64,000 nt of DNA from Bradyrhizobium sp. ORS 285 (GCF_900176205.1 NZ_LT859959.1:1984001-2048000); one strand, 5' to 3'; positions 35,188-44,376 are shown, numbered from the stretch's first letter. Notes: a model not told the origin generated them from the letters alone. Numbers and translations are program-made.

Positions 35188-36108
35188 ATGCACCGACGCT
35201 TCCTGCTTGCTTTGTGTGTGCTCGGCGTCGCCGGTCTCGCGGTATTCTGGTGGCTGACCCGGCCATCGACGATCGCGCTCGCAGCGGCGACGCGCGCGCC
35301 CGATCTCGCCAATGGCCAGGAGATGTTCAACATCGGCGGCTGCTCGTCCTGCCATGCTGTGCCGAACCAGCAGGATCGTCTGAAGCTTGGCGGCGGCCTG
35401 CCGTTGGAGTCGCCGTTCGGGACGTTCTATGCGCCCAACATCTCACCTGATCCGAACGATGGTATCGGGCGCTGGAGCGAGGCTGAGTTCGTCAACGCCG
35501 TTGTGCGCGGCGTGTCGCCCGGCGGCAGTCACTACTATCCGGCGTTTCCCTATACCTCCTACGCCGCGGCAAAGGTCGACGACGTGAAGGATCTGTTCGC
35601 CTACATGAAGACGCTGCCGCCGGTGAGCGGCGCGTCGCGCCCGCATGATCTGCCATTCCCGTTCAACATCCGCCGCACCGTCGGGGTCTGGAAGCTGCTG
35701 TTCTTCGACGACAGGCCGTTCGTCGCGGATGCCTCGCGCTCCGCGGAGTGGAATCGCGGCGCTTATCTGGTGAACACCTTCGGCCATTGCGCGGAGTGCC
35801 ACAGCCCGCGCAACCCGCTCGGCGGCATCAAGACGGCGCAGCGGCTCGCCGGTGGTCCTGATCCGGAAGGGCAGGGCTTCGTGCCGAACATCACCCAGAA
35901 GGGGCTCGCAGACTGGAGCGAGAGCGATATCAGCTATTTCCTGGAGACCGGGCAGCTGCCCGACGGCGACAGCGCCGGCGGCTCGATGGCGCGCGTGATC
36001 CGCAACACCTCGCAGCTGACGGCTGAGGATCGCAAGGCGATGGCCGCTTATCTGAAGTCGCTGCCGCCGGTCGAAGGCCCGCCGAAGCCGAAGAAATCCG
36101 CGAACTGA
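35188..36108 (+). CDS. Membrane-anchored diheme c-type cytochrome
   Basis: The 306-residue protein is placed at ATG 35188, five bases after GGAG. One N-terminal hydrophobic segment (about 5-23) exports or anchors it. Two heme motifs are present, CSSCH in the first third and CAECH in the second half. The second domain resembles the cytochrome subunit of alcohol, gluconate or aldehyde dehydrogenases (phrases FYAPNISPDPNDGIGRWSEAEF and FVPNITQKGLADWSESDI). It would accept electrons from a periplasmic or molybdenum dehydrogenase and pass them to the respiratory chain. The terminator before it suggests its own promoter. The CoxL-like protein is the only obvious dehydrogenase partner nearby. Confidence 0.88.
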   Translation: MHRRFLLALCVLGVAGLAVFWWLTRPSTIALAAATRAPDLANGQEMFNIGGCSSCHAVPNQQDRLKLGGGLPLESPFGTFYAPNISPDPNDGIGRWSEAEFVNAVVRGVSPGGSHYYPAFPYTSYAAAKVDDVKDLFAYMKTLPPVSGASRPHDLPFPFNIRRTVGVWKLLFFDDRPFVADASRSAEWNRGAYLVNTFGHCAECHSPRNPLGGIKTAQRLAGGPDPEGQGFVPNITQKGLADWSESDISYFLETGQLPDGDSAGGSMARVIRNTSQLTAEDRKAMAAYLKSLPPVEGPPKPKKSAN

Positions 36109-36140
36109 ACCTGCGAGCTGAGCCGGCGCCCCGATGTCGG

Positions 36141-37301
36141 CTAGATCGGCTTGAAGCTGCCGTCGCTCTGGATCACCACCAGCGACACCGGCGGCGGGTT
36201 CTCCTTGCGCGCGCTGCCGAAGCTCACGACCAGCCCGCCGATATCGAACTGGCCGACCTCGTTGATAATGCGCAGCAGCTCGGCGCGGGTCGGGTTCGGC
36301 CCGGTCATCGCCAGCGCGCGCGCCACCAGGCGCCCGGTGATGTAGCCCTCGAGCCCGATGAAGTCGGGCGTCTGGCTCGGATCGAGCGCCTTCATCGCCG
36401 CCTGATAGTCTGCGACGACGCGGCGGTCGGTGTCCCATGGAAACGGCACCACCTCGGAGATGATGACGCCGCGCCCCTCCGCGCCGAGCTCCTTGGCCAG
36501 CGCATTGCCGCCGACGAAGGACACCGCCGAGAAGGTCGGGTTGAAGCCCGAGCGATGCGCCATCTTGATGAACTCGGCGCACGGGCCGTAGGTGCCGACC
36601 AGGATCACGGCTTCCGGCTCGGCGCGCCTGATGACCTTGAGCGCGGCACCGACCGCGCGGGTGTTGCGCTCGAACGTGCCTTCGGCGGCGAGCTCCAGGC
36701 CGCGGCGATCGAGATAGGTCTTCACGCCCGCAAGTACGTCGCGGCCGAACGCGTCGTCCTGATAGAAGATCGCGATCCGCGTGAGGCGCAGCTCCTCGGT
36801 GAGATGCTTGATCGTGGCTTCCGCCTCGGCCGCGTAGCTGGCGCGGATGTTGACGATGTTCTGGAATTCGGGAGCACGCAGGTATTCGGCGCCGGACACC
36901 GGGCCGATGAAGGGCACATCGTTCGAGGCCGCGATCGGCGCGGTCGCCATCGCGGTCGGCGTGCCGACGGCGCCGATCAGCGCGAACACCTTGTCCTCGT
37001 AGATCAGCTTGATCGTCTCCACGACGGAGCGGTCGGGATCGTAGCCGTCGTTGCGGCTCGCGAGCTTCAGTCGCCGGCCATAGACGCCGCCCTTGGCGTT
37101 GAGCTCGCTGAAGGCTGCGAGCAGGCCCTGCCGCGCCGCCTGGCCCAGCGCCGCCGACGGGCCTTCCAGCGCCGCCACCTGGCCGAACAGGATCGAGTCA
37201 TTGGTCACGCCGAGTTCGTCGGCACGAGCGGACCCGTGTGGAAGCGTGACCGCCAACACGATGAGGAGGACGGATTTCCGAAAGCTTGAGAACCAGTTCA
37301 T
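36141..37301 (-). CDS. Periplasmic ABC-transporter substrate-binding protein (branched-chain amino-acid type)
   Basis: The 386-residue protein has a signal peptide (about 1-27, ending SARAD) and the type I periplasmic-binding fold of LivJ/LivK-like receptors. Landmarks are ILFGQVAALEGPSAALGQAARQGLLAAFSELNAKGGVYGR and, later, FIGLEGYITGRLVARAL. Many members bind aromatic or other small acids rather than leucine. No permease or ATPase gene is adjacent, so the transporter core must lie elsewhere. It is convergent with the diheme cytochrome gene, 32 bp between stops. The start is ATG 37301. Confidence 0.88.
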   Translation of the reverse strand: MNWFSSFRKSVLLIVLAVTLPHGSARADELGVTNDSILFGQVAALEGPSAALGQAARQGLLAAFSELNAKGGVYGRRLKLASRNDGYDPDRSVVETIKLIYEDKVFALIGAVGTPTAMATAPIAASNDVPFIGPVSGAEYLRAPEFQNIVNIRASYAAEAEATIKHLTEELRLTRIAIFYQDDAFGRDVLAGVKTYLDRRGLELAAEGTFERNTRAVGAALKVIRRAEPEAVILVGTYGPCAEFIKMAHRSGFNPTFSAVSFVGGNALAKELGAEGRGVIISEVVPFPWDTDRRVVADYQAAMKALDPSQTPDFIGLEGYITGRLVARALAMTGPNPTRAELLRIINEVGQFDIGGLVVSFGSARKENPPPVSLVVIQSDGSFKPI

Positions 37302-37524
37302 TGCGATCTTCGATGCACGGGTACGCCTGATGACAACTCATCCTACATGCGTTGAATGAAGACCTCGCTAAAGAGGTACCGCTCGCTTGATCGCGTTTTA
37401 GGCGGCCTGGAAAAGTCAGTCGTTAACCAAGCCTGGGTTTCTGGTACTCCACCACTGATCATCTTTGACCGTCTTTAACTTAGCCCGTTGACCATCAGGC
37501 CCACGCGTAGTGAGGGGCAGCCGT

Positions 37525-40047
37525 TTGGCGGGGGCCATATTGCAGGTTGAAGAGTACAGCGCACCGACGCTGCAGGAACAGGAAAGTGCTCGCATCGGTA
37601 GCGGGCGCGAGAGGCTGCGCGCGTCGCTATCGCGATACCGCCTCTATCGGCCTGCGATCATCGCCGCATGCGTCGGCGTCGTTCTGTCGATTGCCGGCAC
37701 GGTGGCTGTCGGACGCTGGGAAAACCGGCTGGCGCGTTCTGATTTCGAGGGACTTGCCGAAGCGCAGGCGATCCTGGTGCAGAACGGCGTCAACGAATAT
37801 GTCAGCCGCCTGACCGCGCTGCGCACCCGTTTCGAATCCGCCAACGACGACATCACCCGCAGCGAATATCAGACCTTCAGCGCGCGTCTGTTCGAGGCGC
37901 ACCGCGGCATGCTGCGTCTCGCCTGGCTGCCGCGCATCAAGCGCAAGGAGCGCGGCGAGTACGAGGCCGCCGCGATCACCGACGGCGTTCCCGCCTTCCG
38001 CATCAAGTCGTATCCCGACGGCACGGTCGCGCCCGAGAGCGACGAGTATTATCCGGTCTACTTCTCCACGGAGGCGAAGACCTCGCCGGTGTACGGCCTC
38101 GATTATTGGAGCATCCCCGATCATCGCGCCGTGCTCGAGCAGTCGCGCGACTATGATATGATCGGCGCGCTGCGCACGCGGCAGAACCTGATCAATCAGA
38201 ACGAGCGCAACAACGCCGTGATGATCGGCATCCCCGTCTATGCCAAGGGGACGTCGCGCACCACGGTCGCCGATCGCCGTCGCAATCTCTCCGGCTTCAT
38301 CGTCGGCGTGTTCGATCTGCCGATGCTGTTGCAGTCGGTGCGCGCCAACAATCCGAACAGCCCGGCGCTGCAGATCAACCTGCTGCCGCCCGAGCGCGTG
38401 ATCAATGCGTCCGGCGTGGACCCGCAGCGCTGGCCGGCCGATCCCAACATCTGGTCGACCACCTTGCGCATCGGCGATGCCGACTGGGTGTTTCAGGCGG
38501 CGCCTGCCGGCGGACTGATGGCCAGTCACAACCGCGCCCTCGCGCTGTATGCGGCGGGCATGGCGACGACGATCTTTCTCGCTGTCTATCTCGCGCTGTC
38601 GAGCCGCAACGCACTGCAGCTGGCGCTCGCCAATCGCCGCGTGCTCGAGCTGGCGCAGACCGACGCGCTGACGGGGCTCGCGAACCGCGCCTTCTTCCTG
38701 GAGGAGATGGAGCGTATCAATGACGAGAAGAACGGGCGCTTCACCGTCTTCCTGCTCGATCTCGACCGCTTCAAGAACGTCAATGACTCGCTCGGCCACG
38801 GCGCCGGTGACGAGCTGCTGGTGCAGGTCGCGCAACGCCTGCGCTCGCAGCTGCGCGATGAGGACGTGCTGGCACGGCTCGGCGGCGACGAGTTCGCGCT
38901 GATCCAGGCCGGCTTCAACGACCAGCGCGCGGCCGCGATCGAGCTCGCGCAGCGCATCACCCGGCTGATCGCCGAGCCGTTCCAGATCGCCGGCCAGCGC
39001 GTCGAGATCGGCACCAGCATCGGCATCTCGCTGGCGCCGCAGCACGGCCGCGACCAGGAGCATCTGCTCAAGAAGGCCGACCTCGCGCTGTACCGCTCGA
39101 AATCCGCCGGCCGCAGCTGCTACACGATGTATGACGATGCGATGTCGGCCGAGCTGGAAGCGCGCAACACGCTGGAAGGCGATCTGCGCGACGCCATCGC
39201 GCAGTGCCAGTTCGAGGTGCACTACCAGCCGTTCTACGACGCGGACACCCGGCAGCGCCGCGGCGTCGAGGCGCTGGTGCGCTGGCGCCACCCGGTGAAG
39301 GGGCTGGTGCCGCCGGACAAGTTCATCCCCCTGGCGGAATCGACCGGCCTGATCGTGCCGCTCGGCGAGTGGATCATCGGCCGCGCCTGCGACGATGCGA
39401 CGGCATGGCCTGATGATGTCAAGGTTGCGGTCAACCTGTCGCCGGTCCAGTTCAAGCAGGCGGAACTGTTCGATGTCATCCAGTCGGCGCTCGCAAGGTC
39501 CGGCCTCGATCCGAAGCGGCTGGAGATCGAGATCACCGAGTCGGTGCTGCTGGAGCGTGCGGCGGAGAACGAGAGCTTCATCGACCGGCTGAAGGGACTC
39601 GGCATTTCGCTGGCGCTCGACGATTTCGGCACCGGCTATTCGTCACTGCGCTCGCTGACGGCATTCCCGTTCAACAAGATCAAGATCGACAAGTCCTTCG
39701 TTGCTAATCTCAGCGTGCGTGACGAAAGCGCCGCGGTGATCTCGTCGGTCGTGACGCTGGCGCGCGGGCTCGGCATCCAGATCACCGCTGAGGGCGTCGA
39801 GACCGAAGAGCAGCTGTCGCAGCTGCGCGCGCTCGGCGTCAACTTCGCGCAGGGTTATCTGCTGGGACGGCCGATGCCGGTCGAACAGCTCGAGCAGCAC
39901 CTCGACATTTCGCGCACGGCGTCCGTGCCTGATGAGGACGCGCAGCCGGAGGCTGAGGCGTCCGAGAGCGACGAACCGCGTCCGGGCGCGGTGGTTGCGC
40001 TCATTCCGCGGTCCGGGGCGCTGCTATCCCTCGCATCCAACGGCTGA
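37525..40047 (+). CDS. Membrane GGDEF-EAL protein with CHASE sensor (dual cyclic-di-GMP enzyme)
   Basis: The protein is about 840 residues from TTG 37525, preceded by GAGGGG; GTG 37510 would add five. A first membrane segment (about 45-65) precedes a periplasmic CHASE-type sensor with FEAHRGMLRLAWLPRI and a second segment near 340-360. The cyclase domain has an intact LGGDEF, and an RxxD inhibitory site (RDED) lies exactly five residues upstream. The EAL domain has VEALVRW, VNLSPVQF, EITES and DDFGTGYSSL, so phosphodiesterase activity is also expected. A C-terminal acidic tail follows. The protein should tune cyclic-di-GMP in response to an unknown periplasmic signal. Its end overlaps the convergent AraC gene by 47 bp. 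Confidence 0.92.
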   Translation: MAGAILQVEEYSAPTLQEQESARIGSGRERLRASLSRYRLYRPAIIAACVGVVLSIAGTVAVGRWENRLARSDFEGLAEAQAILVQNGVNEYVSRLTALRTRFESANDDITRSEYQTFSARLFEAHRGMLRLAWLPRIKRKERGEYEAAAITDGVPAFRIKSYPDGTVAPESDEYYPVYFSTEAKTSPVYGLDYWSIPDHRAVLEQSRDYDMIGALRTRQNLINQNERNNAVMIGIPVYAKGTSRTTVADRRRNLSGFIVGVFDLPMLLQSVRANNPNSPALQINLLPPERVINASGVDPQRWPADPNIWSTTLRIGDADWVFQAAPAGGLMASHNRALALYAAGMATTIFLAVYLALSSRNALQLALANRRVLELAQTDALTGLANRAFFLEEMERINDEKNGRFTVFLLDLDRFKNVNDSLGHGAGDELLVQVAQRLRSQLRDEDVLARLGGDEFALIQAGFNDQRAAAIELAQRITRLIAEPFQIAGQRVEIGTSIGISLAPQHGRDQEHLLKKADLALYRSKSAGRSCYTMYDDAMSAELEARNTLEGDLRDAIAQCQFEVHYQPFYDADTRQRRGVEALVRWRHPVKGLVPPDKFIPLAESTGLIVPLGEWIIGRACDDATAWPDDVKVAVNLSPVQFKQAELFDVIQSALARSGLDPKRLEIEITESVLLERAAENESFIDRLKGLGISLALDDFGTGYSSLRSLTAFPFNKIKIDKSFVANLSVRDESAAVISSVVTLARGLGIQITAEGVETEEQLSQLRALGVNFAQGYLLGRPMPVEQLEQHLDISRTASVPDEDAQPEAEASESDEPRPGAVVALIPRSGALLSLASNG

Positions 40048-41065
40048 GCGGCGAGGCCGGTTCGGCGTCGCCGTCCAACGGCATCTGCGGCAGGCCCAGC
40101 ATCGCCGCCTCGCGCGCGGCGCTCGGCGTGATGCCGTAGGCGGTCTTGAACAGACGGGTGAAATGCGCGTCGGTGCCGAGCTGCCAGCGCCGCGCCACCT
40201 CGCTGATGCGCTGGGAGCGCGCCCCGCTGCCGGCGAGATCGAAGAATGCGCGGTGCAGGCGGCGGCTGCGGATGTACTCCGCGATGCCGCCGATCGGCGC
40301 GAACATCCGATAGAGCGACGCCCGCGACATCCCGAAATGCAGCGCCACGGCGTCGGCGCTGAGCTCGGGACTGGCCAATTGGGATTCGATATATTGCCGG
40401 ATGCGCAGCAGCGAGGCATCGGCCGTGATGCTGCGATCGGCATCGCGCCGCTCGAGCTCGCCGCGCAGGCAGGCCGAGATCAGCGACACCGTGCCGTCGA
40501 CCACGGCCTGGCACTCGTCGAAGCTCATGCGCGGCGCGCAATCGAGCAGTGCGCCGAAATGCCGCGCCAGCAGCGGCGCCATCGCGCCGCTGCGCGGCAG
40601 GACGAGCCCGTGCAGATCATCGACCTGCAGCAGGCGGGCGTCGAACATCGGGCGGGGAACGACCAGCGTGACGTTCTCGAATGCGCTCGCACGCGTCTCG
40701 AGTGTCTGCGCCAGATCCAGCACGCAGAGATCGCCGGCTTCGACCTTGATTGGCCGCTGGCCGGCGACGCCCTCATAGCCACCCCTCACATAGAGCTGGA
40801 TGATGACGTGGTTGACGCCGCTGCGCGCGATCGTCTGGGGGGAGCGCCGGAAGCGCTGGCTGCTGGCGCGCGCGGAGCCGAGCAGGACGGAGCCGAGTGC
40901 GTAAGACAGGACGTCGGCCCTGAACGGTGACGCTTCGCCGGCCGCGAGCTCATCGACATCGAAGAACGTCGAGGTCGCCTCGCGCCAAGCCGCAATGTTG
41001 GTGTCGGTGTCCATCTGCTCGGCCGAGAAGCCATAGCTCGGCAGCAGGGACGCAATAGCTTTCAT
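40001..41065 (-). CDS. AraC-family transcriptional regulator with AraC-binding-like N-terminal domain
   Basis: The protein is about 354 residues from ATG 41065; GTG 41086 would add seven. The N-terminal half (with VIIQLYVRGGYEGVAG and VEAGDLCVLDLAQT) is the cupin-like domain of AraC_binding_2 regulators. The C-terminal half holds two helix-turn-helix motifs (SADAVALHFGMSRASLYRMF and ISEVARRWQLGTDAHFTRLFK). It should bind DNA and respond to a small molecule. It is not divergent from an obvious target; its own promoter region (41066-41406) may be autoregulated. Its 3' end lies inside the 3' end of the GGDEF-EAL gene on the other strand. Confidence 0.88.
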   Translation of the reverse strand: MKAIASLLPSYGFSAEQMDTDTNIAAWREATSTFFDVDELAAGEASPFRADVLSYALGSVLLGSARASSQRFRRSPQTIARSGVNHVIIQLYVRGGYEGVAGQRPIKVEAGDLCVLDLAQTLETRASAFENVTLVVPRPMFDARLLQVDDLHGLVLPRSGAMAPLLARHFGALLDCAPRMSFDECQAVVDGTVSLISACLRGELERRDADRSITADASLLRIRQYIESQLASPELSADAVALHFGMSRASLYRMFAPIGGIAEYIRSRRLHRAFFDLAGSGARSQRISEVARRWQLGTDAHFTRLFKTAYGITPSAAREAAMLGLPQMPLDGDAEPASPLSRWMRGIAAPRTAE

Positions 41066-41406
41066 CTCACTCGTCACTGAAGTCACAGACTGTCTTGAGC
41101 TTTCGTCTCAACTTCTTGATCGATCGTATCGGGGGGCGCGCCAGCCTTGACCCGCCGCGCGATGCACACGTTATAGGACGCCTATCGCCAAGTTGCCGCA
41201 AAGGAAAGCCGGGCCGGTCGATGGTCCCCCCGTTTCCCCTCGCGATCGAAAGGTCCGGAGCTCCGAACCGCTGCAATCATCTGGCGTGAGATGAGCGCGC
41301 GCTCGCTTACCGTCTTTTATGACGAAACCATGCTTGTGCCATTTTGAGGAACTCGGCGCCCGTCGGTCACGACGGGCGCCTTTCTCTATGGGGCACCGCG
41401 AAGCGT
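41066..41406. other. Intergenic region upstream of AraC regulator
   Basis: This stretch contains a perfect hairpin (listed separately) and an 18-codon plus-strand frame at 41291-41347. No other gene is supported. It should hold the promoter of the minus-strand AraC gene. Confidence 0.45.
41355..41387 (+). terminator. Terminator-like perfect hairpin
   Basis: GGCGCCCGTC (41355-41364) and GACGGGCGCC (41371-41380) form a perfect 10-bp stem around GGTCAC. On the plus strand it is followed by TTTCTCT. It lies 27 bases beyond the stop of the minus-strand RAM gene, which it could also terminate, although the T tract faces the other way. No plus-strand gene that would need it is recognised upstream. 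Confidence 0.65.
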
Positions 41407-41652
41407 TCAGCTCGCGCCGAAAGCCTTGAAGGTGATGATGGTGTGGGTGTCCTGGATGCCCGGCAGGACCTGGACCTTCTCGTTCACGAAGTGGCCGATG
41501 TCGGTCTCGTTATCGACGTAGAACTTCACCAGCAGGTCGTAATTGCCGGCCGTCGAATAGATCTCGGAGGCGATCTCGGCCTCGGCCAGCGCATTGGCCA
41601 CGACGTAGGACTGGCCGAGCTTGCACTTGATCTGGACGAAGAAAGGAACCAT
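41407..41652 (-). CDS. Stand-alone Lrp/AsnC effector (RAM) domain protein
   Basis: The 81-residue protein consists of an alpha/beta ligand-binding domain as in Lrp/AsnC regulators. Landmarks are FFVQIKCKLGQSYVVANAL, YSTAGNYDLLVKFYVD and GIQDTHTIITFKAF. The N-terminal DNA-binding helix-turn-helix of full Lrp proteins is absent. Such SARD/RAM proteins bind amino acids or oligomerise, and some modulate full-length Lrp partners. The start is ATG 41652. It is divergent from thiD, sharing a 121-bp region. No partner is visible. Confidence 0.88.
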   Translation of the reverse strand: MVPFFVQIKCKLGQSYVVANALAEAEIASEIYSTAGNYDLLVKFYVDNETDIGHFVNEKVQVLPGIQDTHTIITFKAFGAS

Positions 41653-41773
41653 TGCAGGCGGTCTCCGGAAGGCGTTTCGAGCCTCAATATAGCGTTTTCC
41701 AGCGAAGTCGATACGCTTTCTCCGGCGGCGGCCCTGCTTGCCCGGCGTGGCCGGCCCGCGCTAGGAGAGGGGG

Positions 41774-42574
41774 ATGAGCACCCCCGTCGCACTCACCATC
41801 GCCGGCTCGGATTCCTCGGGCGGAGCCGGCATCCAGGCCGACCTGAAGACCTTTGCCGCGCTGTCCGTCTACGGCGCCTCGGTGCTGACGGCGCTGACCG
41901 CCCAGAACACGACCGGCGTGACCGGGGTGCACCTGGTGCCGCCCGATTTCGTGACGGCGCAGATCGACGCCGTGTTCGACGATCTCGCGGTCGGTGCGGT
42001 CAAGATCGGCATGGTCGCGCAGGCGCCGATCACCGAGGCGATCGCAGCGAGCCTGTCACGCTGGAAGCCGGCGCATGTTGTGCTCGATCCGGTGATGGTC
42101 GCGACCTCCGGCGCGCGGCTGCTGCCGGAGGACGCGATCGAGGCGCTGCGCAGCCGGCTCATCCCACAGGCCGCGCTGATCACGCCGAACCTGCCGGAGG
42201 CGGCTGCGCTGCTCGGCGAGCCGATCGCTGATACAGACGAGGCCATCGCGGCGCAGGGCCGGCGCCTGCTCGCGCTCGGCTGTCCGGCCGTGCTGATCAA
42301 GGGCGGCCATGGGCAGGGCGCCGAGAGCACCGACTATCTCATCACTGGCGACAGCTCCACCGCGTTGCCGGCGCCGCGCGTGGCGACGAAGAACACGCAC
42401 GGCACCGGGTGCTCGCTGTCGTCGGCGGTCGCCGCCGGCTTGGCCAAGGGCGAAGGCCTGCAGACGGCCGTGCGCAACGCCAAGGCCTTCATCTCCGGTG
42501 CGATCGCGGCCGCCGATCGCTTCACGGTCGGGCATGGCCACGGGCCGGTGCATCATCTCTATCGGTTCTATTGA
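41774..42574 (+). CDS. thiD: Hydroxymethylpyrimidine/phosphomethylpyrimidine kinase
   Basis: The 266-residue cytoplasmic ribokinase-fold enzyme begins with [19 protein letters not shown], the ThiD signature. [26 protein letters not shown] and [22 protein letters not shown] follow, containing the GTGC anion-hole/catalytic region. It phosphorylates HMP and HMP-P with ATP in thiamine synthesis or salvage. A good ribosome site (GGAGAGGGGG) precedes ATG 41774. No other thi genes are nearby and no TPP riboswitch motif was found in the 121 bp upstream, so it appears to be a solitary, perhaps constitutive gene. Confidence 0.95.
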   Translation: MSTPVALTIAGSDSSGGAGIQADLKTFAALSVYGASVLTALTAQNTTGVTGVHLVPPDFVTAQIDAVFDDLAVGAVKIGMVAQAPITEAIAASLSRWKPAHVVLDPVMVATSGARLLPEDAIEALRSRLIPQAALITPNLPEAAALLGEPIADTDEAIAAQGRRLLALGCPAVLIKGGHGQGAESTDYLITGDSSTALPAPRVATKNTHGTGCSLSSAVAAGLAKGEGLQTAVRNAKAFISGAIAAADRFTVGHGHGPVHHLYRFY

Positions 42575-42590
42575 GGTCACACGGTTTTGA

Positions 42591-42607
42591 GACCGCAGGC
42601 TGCGGTC
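42591..42607 (+). terminator. Short hairpin after thiD
   Basis: GACCGCA and TGCGGTC form a 7-bp stem with the loop GGC, 17 bases after the thiD stop. There is no T run, so termination is uncertain. Confidence 0.4.
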
Positions 42608-42692
42608 GATCCATGTGATGGCGGTCGGTCATGCTACGTGGAGACGGGCCGTCGATCATCACGGACGGCGCTTGGGTTCAGGGGGATGACTG

Positions 42693-43151
42693 ATGAGGAC
42701 AGGTATCGTCACGGCTCTGGCGGTTGCGCTCGCCGGTATCGTTGCGACGCCCGCGCTGGCGGAGCGCGCTTATTCGGCTGACGAGGAGCGCAACAAGCAG
42801 ATCGTGCTCGACTTCTATGAGCAGGGCCTCAATCGCAAGGACTTCGCGGCCGCCTCGAAATATCTCGGCACCTACATCCAGCACAATCCGAGCGCCGAGG
42901 ATGGCCCGGAAGGATTCCGCAAGTTCATCGAATTCCTGAAGGCGAAGTATCCGCAATCCCACAGCGAGATCACAAAGGTGCTGGTCGATGGCGACTTTGT
43001 CATCCTGCGCGTGCATGCCGTCCGCGAGCCCGGCACGCGTGGCAATGCGATCGTCGACATCTTCCGCCTGAAGGACGGCAAGATCGAAGAGCACTGGGAC
43101 TCGGTGCAGCCGATCCCGGAGCAGTCGGCCAACACCAACGGCATGTTCTGA
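42693..43151 (+). CDS. Exported SnoaL/NTF2-like protein
   Basis: The 152-residue protein has a signal peptide (about 1-24, ending TPALAE). An alpha+beta cone domain follows, typical of SnoaL-like/polyketide-cyclase-type NTF2 proteins (IVLDFYEQGLNRKDFAAASKYLGTYIQHNP and IVDIFRLKDGKIEEHWD). Members are diverse and many have no known reaction, so only the fold is safe to claim. The ATG 42693 follows GGGGGATGAC. It ends 14 bp before the stop of the convergent AraC-type gene. Confidence 0.85.
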   Translation: MRTGIVTALAVALAGIVATPALAERAYSADEERNKQIVLDFYEQGLNRKDFAAASKYLGTYIQHNPSAEDGPEGFRKFIEFLKAKYPQSHSEITKVLVDGDFVILRVHAVREPGTRGNAIVDIFRLKDGKIEEHWDSVQPIPEQSANTNGMF

Positions 43152-43165
43152 AGCAACGGCGCCGC

Positions 43166-44215
43166 TCACTTCTCGTGGGCGGCTTCGACCTCGCGCGGAT
43201 GCCCGTTGCCGATGCGCGCCCGATACTCGCCCGGCGATTCTCCGAACCAGCGGTTGGAGGCGCGGAAGAACGTGCTCTGGTCGGCGTAGCCGAGCAGATA
43301 GCCGATGTCGGTCAATGACAGGCGTGGATCGGCGAGATGGCGCTGGGCTAGCTCGCGTCGGGTCGCGTCGACGAGGTCGCTGAAGGACAGGCCTTCCTCG
43401 GCGAGCCGGCGCTGGAAGGTGCGATCGCTGAGGCCGAGCGCAGCCGCGATCGCCGAGCGCAACGGGCTGCCGTCAGGAAGAAGCTTGGCGATCGCGCTCC
43501 GGGCCCGATACGCCGTGTCTGTCTTGACCAGGCGTTCCAGCGCCTCGTCGGCGATGCGATCATGGATCGGCATCAGCTCGGGCGCCGACGTCGTCAGCTT
43601 GCAGGCGAGATCCTCATGCGAGATCAAAAAGCCGTTGAAGGGCGCGTCGAACTCGAGCGGTGACTGGAACGCCCTGTTGTAGGCTGCGATGGACAGCGGC
43701 ACGGCATGCGAGAAGCGCGCGGCGAGCGGCGTCAGCGGGCGGTCGAGCATCCAGCGGCACAGATTGAGCAGATTGATGATGCCGTAGTCGTAGCGCTGCC
43801 GCGGGATCGGGCATTCGCCGCCATAGACATCGGTGCGCACCCAGCGGCCGCCCTGGCCATCCTCCAGCGTGATCGCGACGGCGTCGCTGACCAGACACAT
43901 GTAGCGGATCAGGCGCATCAGCCCTGTCTGCAGATTCGGGCTCGACATCATCGCATAGCCCGCCACCCCATAATTGTGCGGGCGAGGGGCTGCGACATTG
44001 ACGAGGCCGATATCGGGATTGCCCGAGCGTTCGGCCGCCAGCACCCACAGCCGGCTCAATGCCTCCGTGGGCCAGCGGTGATCGCAATCGTCGAGATCCT
44101 TGATCGAAAGTCCGACCTCGGCAAACAGCGCCGCTGCATCGAGGCCCTGCTCATCGAATGTGCTCGCGACGCCGCGCATCCAGGCTGACGATGTCGATCT
44201 GATCTGCTGCGCCAT
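43166..44215 (-). CDS. AraC-family regulator (arabinose-binding-domain type), likely controller of the adjacent cluster
   Basis: The 349-residue protein has an N-terminal PF12625-type ligand domain (about 15-200). The C-terminal AraC DNA-binding domain shows RSAIAAALGLSDRTFQRRLAEEG and LSLTDIGYLLGYADQSTFFRASNRWFGESPGEYR. Regulators of this subfamily often control the operon divergent to them. The divergent neighbour here, 161 bp away, is the first gene of the 44377-51523 cluster. Start ATG 44215 is preceded by plausible but weak ribosome-site bases. Confidence 0.9.
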   Translation of the reverse strand: MAQQIRSTSSAWMRGVASTFDEQGLDAAALFAEVGLSIKDLDDCDHRWPTEALSRLWVLAAERSGNPDIGLVNVAAPRPHNYGVAGYAMMSSPNLQTGLMRLIRYMCLVSDAVAITLEDGQGGRWVRTDVYGGECPIPRQRYDYGIINLLNLCRWMLDRPLTPLAARFSHAVPLSIAAYNRAFQSPLEFDAPFNGFLISHEDLACKLTTSAPELMPIHDRIADEALERLVKTDTAYRARSAIAKLLPDGSPLRSAIAAALGLSDRTFQRRLAEEGLSFSDLVDATRRELAQRHLADPRLSLTDIGYLLGYADQSTFFRASNRWFGESPGEYRARIGNGHPREVEAAHEK

Positions 44216-44376
44216 CCCCTTGGCTTACCCCTGGCTAGTCCCTGGCCTTCTGGAGCCAGTGCTTTGGCATCCTCGGATCATTGTGCAGGTGCACATGAGA
44301 TTGCATAGCACCAGGAATTGGCGATCGCGATACGAAATTCGTCGCGGCGATCGCGTGGCTGGCGCAGGAGACAACC

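Noticed and set aside
41653..41773. TPP riboswitch upstream of thiD
   Set aside because: The conserved CTGAGA and matching core of the thi-box are not present in the 121-bp leader.
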